From positions 419,319-483,318 of the forward strand of contig NZ_BKZV01000001.1 of NCBI RefSeq assembly GCF_008974285.1: 64,000 bases of DNA, read 5' to 3'. The position numbers were made by a program, and so were the translations under genes. The first letter of the stretch is position 1, and each line of letters opens with the position of its first letter. The notes under the pieces were generated by a model. The model was not told the origin of the DNA. It did not search any database and saw only the letters and a list, made by a program, of their open reading frames with translations. Positions 51,022 through 58,335 of this stretch are shown piece by piece. The stretch comes from Thermogemmatispora aurantia (GTDB taxonomy: Bacteria; Chloroflexota; Ktedonobacteria; Ktedonobacterales; Ktedonobacteraceae).

Positions 51022-53052
51022 TTATAGCGCAGCGGCAATCGCTCCCTCAACATTGGCCATCACTTCCATGCTTTCTTTCAGATCGGCCTCGCGCGTGGTG
51101 ACCAGCACATGAAAGGCGGCGCTGCCTCCTTCGATGAGCCGCAGGAGCAAACGATGGTTTGAGCTTGTCACCACGAGATCTTCGTAGGGACCCCAGCCAC
51201 CTAGCTCCAGCGAGCGGAGAATGCCCTGGATGGTTGCTTTGAGATGGCCACCCACCGGCGAGAGGTCAAGATCATCGACCGAAACCTGAGCAATCGGCTG
51301 ACCTTCCATGCTCAGGACTGCCGTGGCCACAAAACCAGGAATCGCATAGCCCAGCGTCTGCAATGCCGCCACAATGGCACCAATGTTCCGTCGGACCGCT
51401 CGCGGCAAGGGACCGCTCTGGCCGCTGGCCGGACCAGTCTGGCTAGTCGAGCTGACTGGCAAGGGTCCACTGTGCGGTCCGAAGCCAGCGCTCGGTATAC
51501 TGCCTGTGGTTGATGCGGCAGGACCCACTGCCGGGCGCGGGCCAGTCAGAGCACCTGTGTCGGGCAAAGCGGGACTCTCCTGATGCGCTCGAGGAGCGGA
51601 AGAAGGCGAGAGCGAAAGGGGACCACTCCCTCGCCCAAGCGACTTGAGGCTCTGCAGTGGTCCGCTACTGGGAACGGCGCTCGCTGGATTGGAGTGGGCT
51701 AGTGAAGGCTGACCATCACTGCCCCCAATGCGCCGCAGTCGAATGCCTGTATCAGTCGAGAGAGGGCGATGCAGGGGCTGCTCAGGACTGGCAGGACCTT
51801 GAGGAGCAGGCGCGGGAGAGCGCCCTTCGCCAAAGGCCACCCCCTGTCTTTGGGTCGGTAAGACTGGTAACTGCCCGGTGGTCAAAGGGGCCCGGGAGGC
51901 AGGTATGACTGGCGGTAGTTCGGCATGCGTCGGCTGCTCTGTTAACCATGAAGGCAGTTCTACGGAATCAGAGGCGGGCAGGCGTTGCAAGCGGTTGGGT
52001 GTGGGCATCTTCCCAGTGCTCCCGACGCTGGCGCCAGAGGCCGAGGCAGAGGTAGCAGCCAGATGACCGGTCACCGGTAGTGCTCTGCTTTCACTGCTCT
52101 GAGGGAGGTCTGCCTCTCGTCGCTGCTCACTGCTCCCCAGCCTGGGCATATAGCCTGTCGCCATCCACCACTCGCGACCTCCGTCCTCCCCTTCCCAGGT
52201 GGGACCGCTGCGGTTCGGCCCCATCTCCTCCCGAGTTGCTGAGACCTGCACTTCCTCTCCCAGCAGGCCAAAGGGCGTATCATTAATCTCTTCGAGCGAT
52301 AGCGACCTCTGCTCCTGTTTCTCGCTATTCGTCTGTGACCCAAATGCTGGCAGAGCAGCACTACTTAGCTCACCGCTCTGCTTTGCTCGATACTGCAGCG
52401 CCTGCAGAATCAGACGCGAGAGCGGTTGAGCCACATTCGGAGCAATCTCGCCCTCCCAGGACTGATAGGAGACAGTTCCATTGCGGTGCGCAGCCAGCGC
52501 AAAAAAAGCCTCCTCACCACGCAGCACTCCATACTCAGCCCACACCAGCTCCCCATTCTGGAAGCGTAACAGGCCGCGCTCGCCCTGGTCTGTGCTGACA
52601 ACGAGGGCGATCTTCTTGCGGCTCATCGTTACAATTTGAATGACATCGAGCAGATCGAACGAGTCCAGGCTGGCAGAAAAACCCGGCTGGGTGAGCAGGC
52701 GCCGCACCTCCATTCTCAGCCGCTCCAGATTGAGGGGCTTATCAACGAGGGCGGCCACGCCGCGCTCTAGGGCCTGTGTTCGTTCCTCACCTGCCTCGGG
52801 CGGAGTCAATAAGAGCACCGCAGTGCGTGGATAGTAGAGGCGCAACCAGCGCACCAGTTCAAAATCATCGGCGCTGGCCAGCTTCAGCTCAGCAATCACC
52901 AGATGATGCATCTCGCGCCAGAGCACGCGAAGAGCCTCGGCAGTTCCGCTTACTCCCTGAACCAGATACCCATCAGCGCGCAGGGCCGTGAGCATGGCCC
53001 GACCCTCTTCTGCATCATCAGTGACTACCAGAACGCGCGACTGCTCCGACAT
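51022..53052 (-). CDS. Pseudo-receiver, DUF4388 (PATAN) and roadblock-like protein
   Basis: A 676-residue soluble protein. Residues 1-120 are a receiver domain whose phospho-acceptor aspartate is E55 (LVIAELKLASADD), although the acidic pair, T83 and K105 (LVDKPL) are kept. Residues about 125-225 match a DUF4388/PATAN domain (SLDSFDLLDVIQIVTMSRKKIALVV, GLLRFQNGELVWAEYGVLRGEEAFFALA). A long Ser/Gly/Pro linker has many S/T-G-x-L-P repeats. The last 120 residues resemble roadblock/LC7 GTPase-control domains. The start ATG 53052 has GAGG 9 bases upstream, inside a CRISPR-repeat-like element; ATG 53061 is the alternative. Confidence 0.82.
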   Translation of the reverse strand: MSEQSRVLVVTDDAEEGRAMLTALRADGYLVQGVSGTAEALRVLWREMHHLVIAELKLASADDFELVRWLRLYYPRTAVLLLTPPEAGEERTQALERGVAALVDKPLNLERLRMEVRRLLTQPGFSASLDSFDLLDVIQIVTMSRKKIALVVSTDQGERGLLRFQNGELVWAEYGVLRGEEAFFALAAHRNGTVSYQSWEGEIAPNVAQPLSRLILQALQYRAKQSGELSSAALPAFGSQTNSEKQEQRSLSLEEINDTPFGLLGEEVQVSATREEMGPNRSGPTWEGEDGGREWWMATGYMPRLGSSEQRREADLPQSSESRALPVTGHLAATSASASGASVGSTGKMPTPNRLQRLPASDSVELPSWLTEQPTHAELPPVIPASRAPLTTGQLPVLPTQRQGVAFGEGRSPAPAPQGPASPEQPLHRPLSTDTGIRLRRIGGSDGQPSLAHSNPASAVPSSGPLQSLKSLGRGSGPLSLSPSSAPRAHQESPALPDTGALTGPRPAVGPAASTTGSIPSAGFGPHSGPLPVSSTSQTGPASGQSGPLPRAVRRNIGAIVAALQTLGYAIPGFVATAVLSMEGQPIAQVSVDDLDLSPVGGHLKATIQGILRSLELGGWGPYEDLVVTSSNHRLLLRLIEGGSAAFHVLVTTREADLKESMEVMANVEGAIAAAL

Positions 53053-53163
53053 TTTCAGCATCCTCGTGAGGGTTGACTATCTCTGATCACATTCTTGAGA
53101 AGCAGGCGCACAGCTCACTTTCGGTATCCTCGTGCTGCGCCTGCTTTCGGCACCTCATGCGGC
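53052..53163 (-). repeat. Three degenerate CRISPR-repeat-like elements upstream of the pseudo-receiver gene
   Basis: Copy one (53052-53075) matches 19 of 24 bases of the array repeat. Copy two (53118-53141) matches 17 of its first 18 bases (CTTTCgGTATCCTCGTGC). Copy three (53144-53163) matches with one base lost (CTTTCGGCACCTCATGCGG). All have the same orientation. In the mRNA the first reads CACGAGGATGCTGAAAATG, so it holds both the Shine-Dalgarno and the start codons. Confidence 0.65.
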
Positions 53164-53496
53164 TGATCCTCCCTACCACACAGCGCTCGTTCCCTTCTCT
53201 CGCTATGGCACGATGATACCACGCTAGTGCTGGGATGGCAAGCGGACAAGCCTTTCCACCTCAATCAAGCACTGCAGAAGTTGACTCTTACCCTTCATTG
53301 GTAGTAGGCTGGGCTGGAAAGCAGGCAGAAAAGAGATGGCTACGGCTGCTGCTCTTAGGTACATAGTACTGGAAAGGGGCCAGTTTTGAAAAGATTCTCC
53401 CCAAGAGAGGTTACTCTCGCACTCCCTTGAAGAGAGAGGAAGCCGTTGACATTCTCCCCCTTTCTAGCCATACCTGGTCACAGGCAGCTTGACTGG

Positions 53497-53646
53497 CTGA
53501 TGCTCGCTCCGCTTGCCAGAAGCGAGCATCAGGGGATAGGGTCTACGCACGGCTGTACCCGATACGGGTGTGCAGGAGGTCCACCCTTTGGGATATGCTA
53601 TAGATGAAGAGAGAAGCTCCTATTTCCTTGCTTCCGGCTTCTCTCT
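53497..53646 (+). ncRNA. Structured leader of rpiA with three hairpins
   Basis: Hairpin one: CTGATGCTCGCT (53497-53508) with AGCGAGCATCAG (53521-53532), a perfect 12-base stem. Hairpin two: GCAC and ACCCG with CGGGT and GTGC (53547-53573), ending just before a perfect AGGAGG. Hairpin three: AGAGAGAAGC (53608-53617) with GCTTCTCTCT (53637-53646). No known riboswitch class was recognised. It may be a regulatory RNA, or hairpin one may end an upstream transcript. Confidence 0.45.
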
Positions 53647-53683
53647 CTCAACTCAGGTGAGCAACCAGCGAGGACAAAAGAGC

Positions 53684-54442
53684 ATGAAGGAAAGCGACAG
53701 CGTACAACTGCAAGAAAAAGAAGCCTGGAAGCGGGCGGTAGGCGAAGCTGCCGCTGCTCTGATCGAACCAGGCATGGTGATCGGCCTGGGTAGCGGCTCT
53801 ACCGCCGAGTGGATGATCCGCGCTCTGGGGCGCCGGCTCCAGCAGGAAGGCTTGCGGATCGTCGGGGCAGTTCCTACCTCAGAACGGACCGAAGCCGTGG
53901 CGCGCGCAGTAGGCATTCCCCTCACAGACCTTGATCATTACCCCGAGCTGGACCTCGATATCGATGGTACCGACGAAATCGATCCTCACCTCCATCTCAT
54001 TAAGGGCGGCGGTGGAGCTTTGCTCCGCGAAAAGGTGGTAGCCTCAGCTTCGCGCCGCTTCGTTGTGATCGCCGATGTCACCAAGCAAGTGCCTCTGCTC
54101 GGCCTCCATGTCCCCCTGCCTATCGAAACCGTACCCTTCGCTTTGACTCCTGTCAGACGTCGCCTTGAGGCCCTGGGAGCTGAGGCCCGTTTGCGTCAGC
54201 GCGATGGCCAGCCTTTCTATACAGACAATGGCAATCTTATACTGGATTGTTACTTCCCTGATGGTATCGCTGATCCGGGCGAGCTGGAGAACCGGCTTCG
54301 ACGCATCGTGGGCGTGGTCGAAACGGGTCTGTTTCTGCATATGACCACCGAGGCCCTGATCGCCGGTCCAGCAGGCATCACCCACCTGGCTCGCCGCTCC
54401 GAGGCCGATAGCAGCAGCACGACAGGCCCTGCTATTCCTTGA
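53684..54442 (+). CDS. rpiA: Ribose-5-phosphate isomerase A
   Basis: A 252-residue enzyme of the pentose phosphate pathway that interconverts ribose-5-phosphate and ribulose-5-phosphate. Family motifs are GLGSGSTAEWMI (phosphate loop), the DIDGTDEID loop with catalytic acid residues, KGGGGALLREKVVA with the catalytic lysine, and the end with 'GVVETGLFL'. The ATG at 53684 gives the usual RpiA N-terminus and has GAGGA 9 bases upstream. However, a perfect AGGAGG lies 8 bases before an in-frame TTG at 53588, which would add 32 residues. It ends at a strong terminator, so it is separate from the ECF operon. Confidence 0.96.
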   Translation: MKESDSVQLQEKEAWKRAVGEAAAALIEPGMVIGLGSGSTAEWMIRALGRRLQQEGLRIVGAVPTSERTEAVARAVGIPLTDLDHYPELDLDIDGTDEIDPHLHLIKGGGGALLREKVVASASRRFVVIADVTKQVPLLGLHVPLPIETVPFALTPVRRRLEALGAEARLRQRDGQPFYTDNGNLILDCYFPDGIADPGELENRLRRIVGVVETGLFLHMTTEALIAGPAGITHLARRSEADSSSTTGPAIP

Positions 54443-54483
54443 CAGCTCACTTGCTTTGTCATTATAATCTTTTTAAGATATTT

Positions 54484-54531
54484 AAAAACCTCCTTCGACT
54501 TCTTTCTCGCAAGAGGAGAGGAGGTTTTTTT
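54484..54531 (+). terminator. Rho-independent terminator after rpiA
   Basis: AAAAACCTCC (54484-54493) pairs with GGAGGTTTTT (54520-54529), and the T run continues to 54531. The inner part can extend the stem with CTTC and GAG pairs. It can act in both directions. Confidence 0.9.
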
Positions 54532-54707
54532 GTAGTCCGGCTATTTCTTCTTGTTGCATCGCGGATGGATTCATTGCTGCGTCCTGGCCAGTGCTGGCTT
54601 CGGCCCTCTCTTCCCTGGGTACTCTCCTATCCGCCGGCGCTGGCAGATGAGGCAATGTGCAGCCGCAACGAGCTAGCTAGTGCTTCTGGACCAAAGGAGT
54701 GCCAGCG

Positions 54708-55328
54708 TTGAGCAATGATACGTTTAGCCCGCAGGGCAAATTCACACCTCCGAAGGAATCTCCCTGGTCACTCTCGACGAGACGCATCGCCACTGCCGGT
54801 GTGCTGGCCGGTCTGACCATCTTAATGGCCTACATTCCTTTCGTTGGCTATATTCCTCTGCCAACGCCGGCGGGAGCCGCCACGACGGAGCATCTGCCGG
54901 TCATCGTCGGTTCTGTCCTTGAAGGCCCGCTGGTCGGTATGATCACGGGTTTCTTTTTCGGCCTGACCAGCTTCCTGCGAGCCGGCAGCCCTCTGTTCAA
55001 GGACCCGCTGATCGCTTTCCTGCCACGCATTCTGATCGGCCTGACATCGTGGTTGGCCTTTGCTGCCCTGCAGCGCACGAATCGCACTGCGGCCTCGGCC
55101 CTGGCGGGCGCCATCGGCTCTGCCACCAATACGGTCTTTGTGCTTGGCCTTGGTTTCCTACGCGGCTATTTGCCTTGGGGCTTCATCGTGCTGATTATTC
55201 CCCAGGCCGTGGTGGAGGCGATCGCGGCCGCCATCGTGATTACTCTGATCGTGCGCTCCTACGAGGCGGTGCGAGGCCGGCTGGCGCGCGCACGCGAGAC
55301 CAAGCCACGCGATACCCTGCCTTACTAA
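54708..55328 (+). CDS. ECF transporter substrate-binding (S) component
   Basis: A 206-residue membrane protein with six helices. It is the vitamin-binding subunit of an energy-coupling factor transporter. The ATTEHLPVIVGSVLEGPLVGMITGFFFGLTSFLRAG stretch (read in parts) matches the PF12822-type S components that include pantothenate, folate and related carriers; the exact vitamin cannot be told. A TTG start at 54708 is chosen because AAAGGAG lies 8 bases upstream; GTG 54699 overlaps that site. It is the first gene of the operon with ecfA1, ecfA2 and ecfT, so the complete transporter is encoded here. Confidence 0.9.
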   Translation: MSNDTFSPQGKFTPPKESPWSLSTRRIATAGVLAGLTILMAYIPFVGYIPLPTPAGAATTEHLPVIVGSVLEGPLVGMITGFFFGLTSFLRAGSPLFKDPLIAFLPRILIGLTSWLAFAALQRTNRTAASALAGAIGSATNTVFVLGLGFLRGYLPWGFIVLIIPQAVVEAIAAAIVITLIVRSYEAVRGRLARARETKPRDTLPY

Positions 55329-55348
55329 GGAGCCAGACGCGCTGAGCT

Positions 55349-56188
55349 ATGATCGAGGTGAATAACGTTACGTTCCGCTATAGTGGCGAGGCTGAAGAGG
55401 GCATAGCTCCAGCCCTGGAAGAGGTTACGCTGCGGATCGATGAGGGCGAAACTATCGCCCTCATCGGTCACAATGGCTCGGGCAAAAGTACCCTGGCCCG
55501 CCTGCTGGCGGCTATCGTGCTGCCACAGCGGGGGAGCGTGATCGTCGATGGCCTGCGCACGGACGCCGGCGGCGAGAGTCTCTGGCAGATCCGCCAGTCC
55601 GTGGGCCTGGTTTTCCAGAACCCCGACGACCAGCTGGTCACCAATACGGTGATCGATGAGATCGCCTTTGGACCGGAAAACCTGGGCCTGCCGCGCTTCG
55701 AAATTGAGGAGCGCGTTGAAGAGATGCTGGATTTGCTTGATCTGCGACCATACGCCAGACATGCAGTGAGCGATCTCTCTCAGGGCCAAAAGCAACGTCT
55801 GGCGGTGGCCGGTGTCCTGGCTATGCGCCCCCGCTACCTGATCCTGGACGAGCCAACGACGATGATTCCCGGACACACCGCCGAGCAGCTGCTTGAGACG
55901 GTGCGTCGCCTGGCACGGGAGCGAGGCATCAGTGTGCTCCATATTACGCATCACATGTACGAGCTTGCCGATTTTGATCGTGTGATTGTCATGAACCGGG
56001 GACGCGTGCTGCTGGACGGGACGCCGGCCAGCGTCCTGCGCCACCGGGAGGAGCTGGAGCGCGCTGGTCTGGGCCTGCCGCTGATTACGCAGCTCGGCCA
56101 ACGTTTGCGCGCCAGGGGATGGTCGCAGCTCCCAGAGGTGATTCTGACTCTGGATGATCTAAAGGCGGCTTTATGCTCTTTGAAGTAA
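55349..56188 (+). CDS. ecfA1: ECF transporter ATPase A1
   Basis: A 279-residue ATPase subunit. Walker A is GHNGSGKST (40-48), the Q-loop VFQNPDDQ, the signature LSQGQKQR, Walker B YLILDEPT and the H-loop histidine H201 (ITHHM). The D-loop that normally reads AMLDP is TMIPG, so its aspartate is missing. It pairs with EcfA2 to drive vitamin uptake. The 3' end overlaps ecfA2 by 16 bases. Confidence 0.94.
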   Translation: MIEVNNVTFRYSGEAEEGIAPALEEVTLRIDEGETIALIGHNGSGKSTLARLLAAIVLPQRGSVIVDGLRTDAGGESLWQIRQSVGLVFQNPDDQLVTNTVIDEIAFGPENLGLPRFEIEERVEEMLDLLDLRPYARHAVSDLSQGQKQRLAVAGVLAMRPRYLILDEPTTMIPGHTAEQLLETVRRLARERGISVLHITHHMYELADFDRVIVMNRGRVLLDGTPASVLRHREELERAGLGLPLITQLGQRLRARGWSQLPEVILTLDDLKAALCSLK

Positions 56189-57057
56189 AGGATGTCTACT
56201 ACACCCGCATGCGCGGGACACCGTTTGCGGTCGAGGCCCTCAAGGGCTGTAGCCTGACGATCCCCGAGGGCAAGATCACCGCTATTGTGGGACCAACACA
56301 GGCCGGTAAGTCGACGCTGCTGCTGACGCTCTTGGGCCTGTTCCGACCGAGCCGCGGCTCGGTGCTCTTTCGCGGTCAGGATATCCACCAGGCCCCCTTC
56401 GACCTTGAGGCTCTACGCTTGCGCGTCGGTATTGTCTTTCAGTCGCCCGAGGCCCAGCTCTTTGAGGAGACGGTTGGCAAGGATGTCTCCTTCGGGCCTC
56501 GTCGGAAAAAGCTGGCACCGGCACAGTCGCGGCACCTGGTCCAGGAATCGCTGGAGGCGGTGGGACTCCCCTACGAGGAGTTCCGTACGCGCTATACTGC
56601 TTCCTTGAGCGGCGGACAGAAGCGTCGTGTGGCGATCGCCGGCGTGCTGGCCCTGGAACCCGAGGCCATCCTCTTCGATGAGCCAACGGCGGGCCTCGAT
56701 CCCCAGGGCCGGCAGGAGTTACTGGCCTTGCTCCAGCGCCTGAAGACGGAGCACCAGCTGACGATTGTGCTCACATCGAGCAGCCTGGCCGATGTGGCTA
56801 TGCTGGCCGATCAGGTGATTGTCCTCCATGAGGGACGTGTGGTCTTGAGCGGTAGCCCTCGTACGGTCCTGGCTCACGCCGAGGAGCTGCTCGCGCTCGA
56901 TATTACCTTGCCCGAGATTACGCAAATCGCTCTGGGCTTGCGCTCGCTCTGGCCCGCTCTTCGTTGCGATGTGCTGACCCTAGATGAGCTTGAAGAGGAG
57001 CTGGTGCGCTTTCTTCCTCATGCCGCCAGCCAGGAAACTCAGCTCTCCTCTCCTTGA
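56173..57057 (+). CDS. ecfA2: ECF transporter ATPase A2
   Basis: A 294-residue ATPase subunit. Walker A is GPTQAGKST (40-48), the Q-loop VFQSPEAQLFE, the signature LSGGQKRR, Walker B AILFDEPTAGLDP. The switch histidine of the H-loop is replaced: the segment reads IVLTSSSLADV, with S202 where H is expected. That would leave one of the two ATP sites of the A1-A2 pair weak or inactive. The ATG lies 16 bases inside ecfA1 and the EcfT gene follows by 22 bases. Confidence 0.93.
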   Translation: MLFEVKDVYYTRMRGTPFAVEALKGCSLTIPEGKITAIVGPTQAGKSTLLLTLLGLFRPSRGSVLFRGQDIHQAPFDLEALRLRVGIVFQSPEAQLFEETVGKDVSFGPRRKKLAPAQSRHLVQESLEAVGLPYEEFRTRYTASLSGGQKRRVAIAGVLALEPEAILFDEPTAGLDPQGRQELLALLQRLKTEHQLTIVLTSSSLADVAMLADQVIVLHEGRVVLSGSPRTVLAHAEELLALDITLPEITQIALGLRSLWPALRCDVLTLDELEEELVRFLPHAASQETQLSSP

Positions 57058-57079
57058 TACTCGCCAGCAGGTGGTTACC

Positions 57080-57919
57080 ATGATCGAGATCTCCCGCCAT
57101 ATCTCCTTCGGTCAATACGTCGATAATGGCTCACGGCTAACACGCCTTGATCCGCGGGCCAAGATTCTCTGTTTTGCTCTCGCTGTCGCTGCTTTTACCT
57201 ATATTAGCCAGTTCGCTGCGCTAGCTCTCTGTTTATTTTTCTGTCTTTTTCTTCAGTGGCTCTCTCGTCTGCCTCTGCGCTATGTGCTGCAGGGTATGCG
57301 CATGTTCATCAGCTTTCTAGTGATACTCTATGCCTTTCAGGTCCTGTTCTATACGTCGAGCACGCAGGCGACGAGCGTGATCTGGCACTGGGGAGTGTTG
57401 ACGATCTCCTGGGAGGGCCTCATGCACAGTACGCAGGTCGATCTGCGAGTGATTTTCCTGTACTATTTGACTTCACTCCTGATGCTGACTACCTCGTTGG
57501 TCGATCTGGCCGATGGAGCAGAGGCTTTGCTGCGTCCCCTCCGTCGCCTCGGACTGCCGGTTCACGAGCTGGTGATGGTCTTTGTGATTGCTCTGAAGTT
57601 TGTGCCCCTCCTCATTACTGAGGTGGAACGCTTGAGTATCGCCCAGGCGACGCGCGGGGTACGCTTCGGACGCGGCAACCCCTGGCAGCGTATTCGGGCG
57701 CTGAGTGGGATCATTGTGCCGCTCTTTATGAGCGGGCTGCAGCGCGTGGAGATGTTAAGCACGGCTATGGAGGCTCGTTGCTATCGCGCCGGCTACCGCG
57801 GCTGGCGTCGCAGTAAACTGCATGCTTTGCAGTGGGCTGGCGCCGATAGTCTGGCGCTGGCCTGCTGTCTGTTGCTCTGCGGGCTGTTGGTGGCACTCAA
57901 TTTTGTCAGCCCTTTCTAG
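57080..57919 (+). CDS. ecfT: ECF transporter transmembrane component EcfT
   Basis: A 279-residue membrane protein that links the ATPases to the S component. It has about five to six helices in the first 200 residues and the two coupling-helix motifs near the C-terminus: ATRGVRFGRGN and MEARCYRAGYRGW (the A-R-G type signatures). The N-terminal ISFGQYVDNGSRLTRLDPRAKIL is the typical EcfT start (YxxGxSxLHxLDPRxK). AGGTGG lies 5 bases before the ATG at 57080. It ends the operon. Confidence 0.94.
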   Translation: MIEISRHISFGQYVDNGSRLTRLDPRAKILCFALAVAAFTYISQFAALALCLFFCLFLQWLSRLPLRYVLQGMRMFISFLVILYAFQVLFYTSSTQATSVIWHWGVLTISWEGLMHSTQVDLRVIFLYYLTSLLMLTTSLVDLADGAEALLRPLRRLGLPVHELVMVFVIALKFVPLLITEVERLSIAQATRGVRFGRGNPWQRIRALSGIIVPLFMSGLQRVEMLSTAMEARCYRAGYRGWRRSKLHALQWAGADSLALACCLLLCGLLVALNFVSPF

Positions 57920-58335
57920 GCGGCGCCGGCAGAGCCGCGTGGCTAGTATGCCAGCGCCGCTGCCCCATGCCAGGCTTCCTTTGAGGATGTTCTCAACCCG
58001 GTCGCCGCGATCGCTCCCTGGCCTGACCTGAGCCAGCGGTCTCATCTATAATACCTCTCGTTCTCAGCCTCACCTTTCTTCCAGTGCCCTGCTCCCCAAC
58101 TTTGGCCTTGTTTGTCCTCAGCCTGACAGCTTCGTGTCAATATGACGAGGGAAAATGTTGACAAACTATCGCCTAATCCGTAAAATTATATCATAAACTA
58201 TCACACTAACCTGGATGAAAGCCGGGAGGAAGGGGAGAAGGAGGGCTTATGGCCTGCGCTGGTTGTCGTTGTGATGGCGTGTGCTCAGCGAGGCCGGGCG
58301 GACTGCGTCAGCGAGGAAGGTAATCAGGCAGGTAT
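57920..58335. other. Intergenic region before the glp-like cluster
   Basis: About 415 bases. The first half has no clear feature. The second half holds the promoter and direct repeats listed separately and a 130-base leader. No small gene is supportable. Confidence 0.4.
58158..58202 (+). promoter_or_regulatory. Promoter with direct repeats upstream of the glp-like cluster
   Basis: A perfect TTGACA (58158-58163) and TAAAAT (58181-58186) are separated by exactly 17 bases. AAACTATC occurs at 58163-58170 and again at 58195-58202, 32 bases apart, so one copy follows the -35 box and the other the -10 box. This suits a regulator that binds two sites. Confidence 0.75.

Noticed and set aside
54532..54707. 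Possible riboswitch before the ECF S component
   Set aside because: I looked for TPP, cobalamin, FMN and folate (THF) signature strings and found none.
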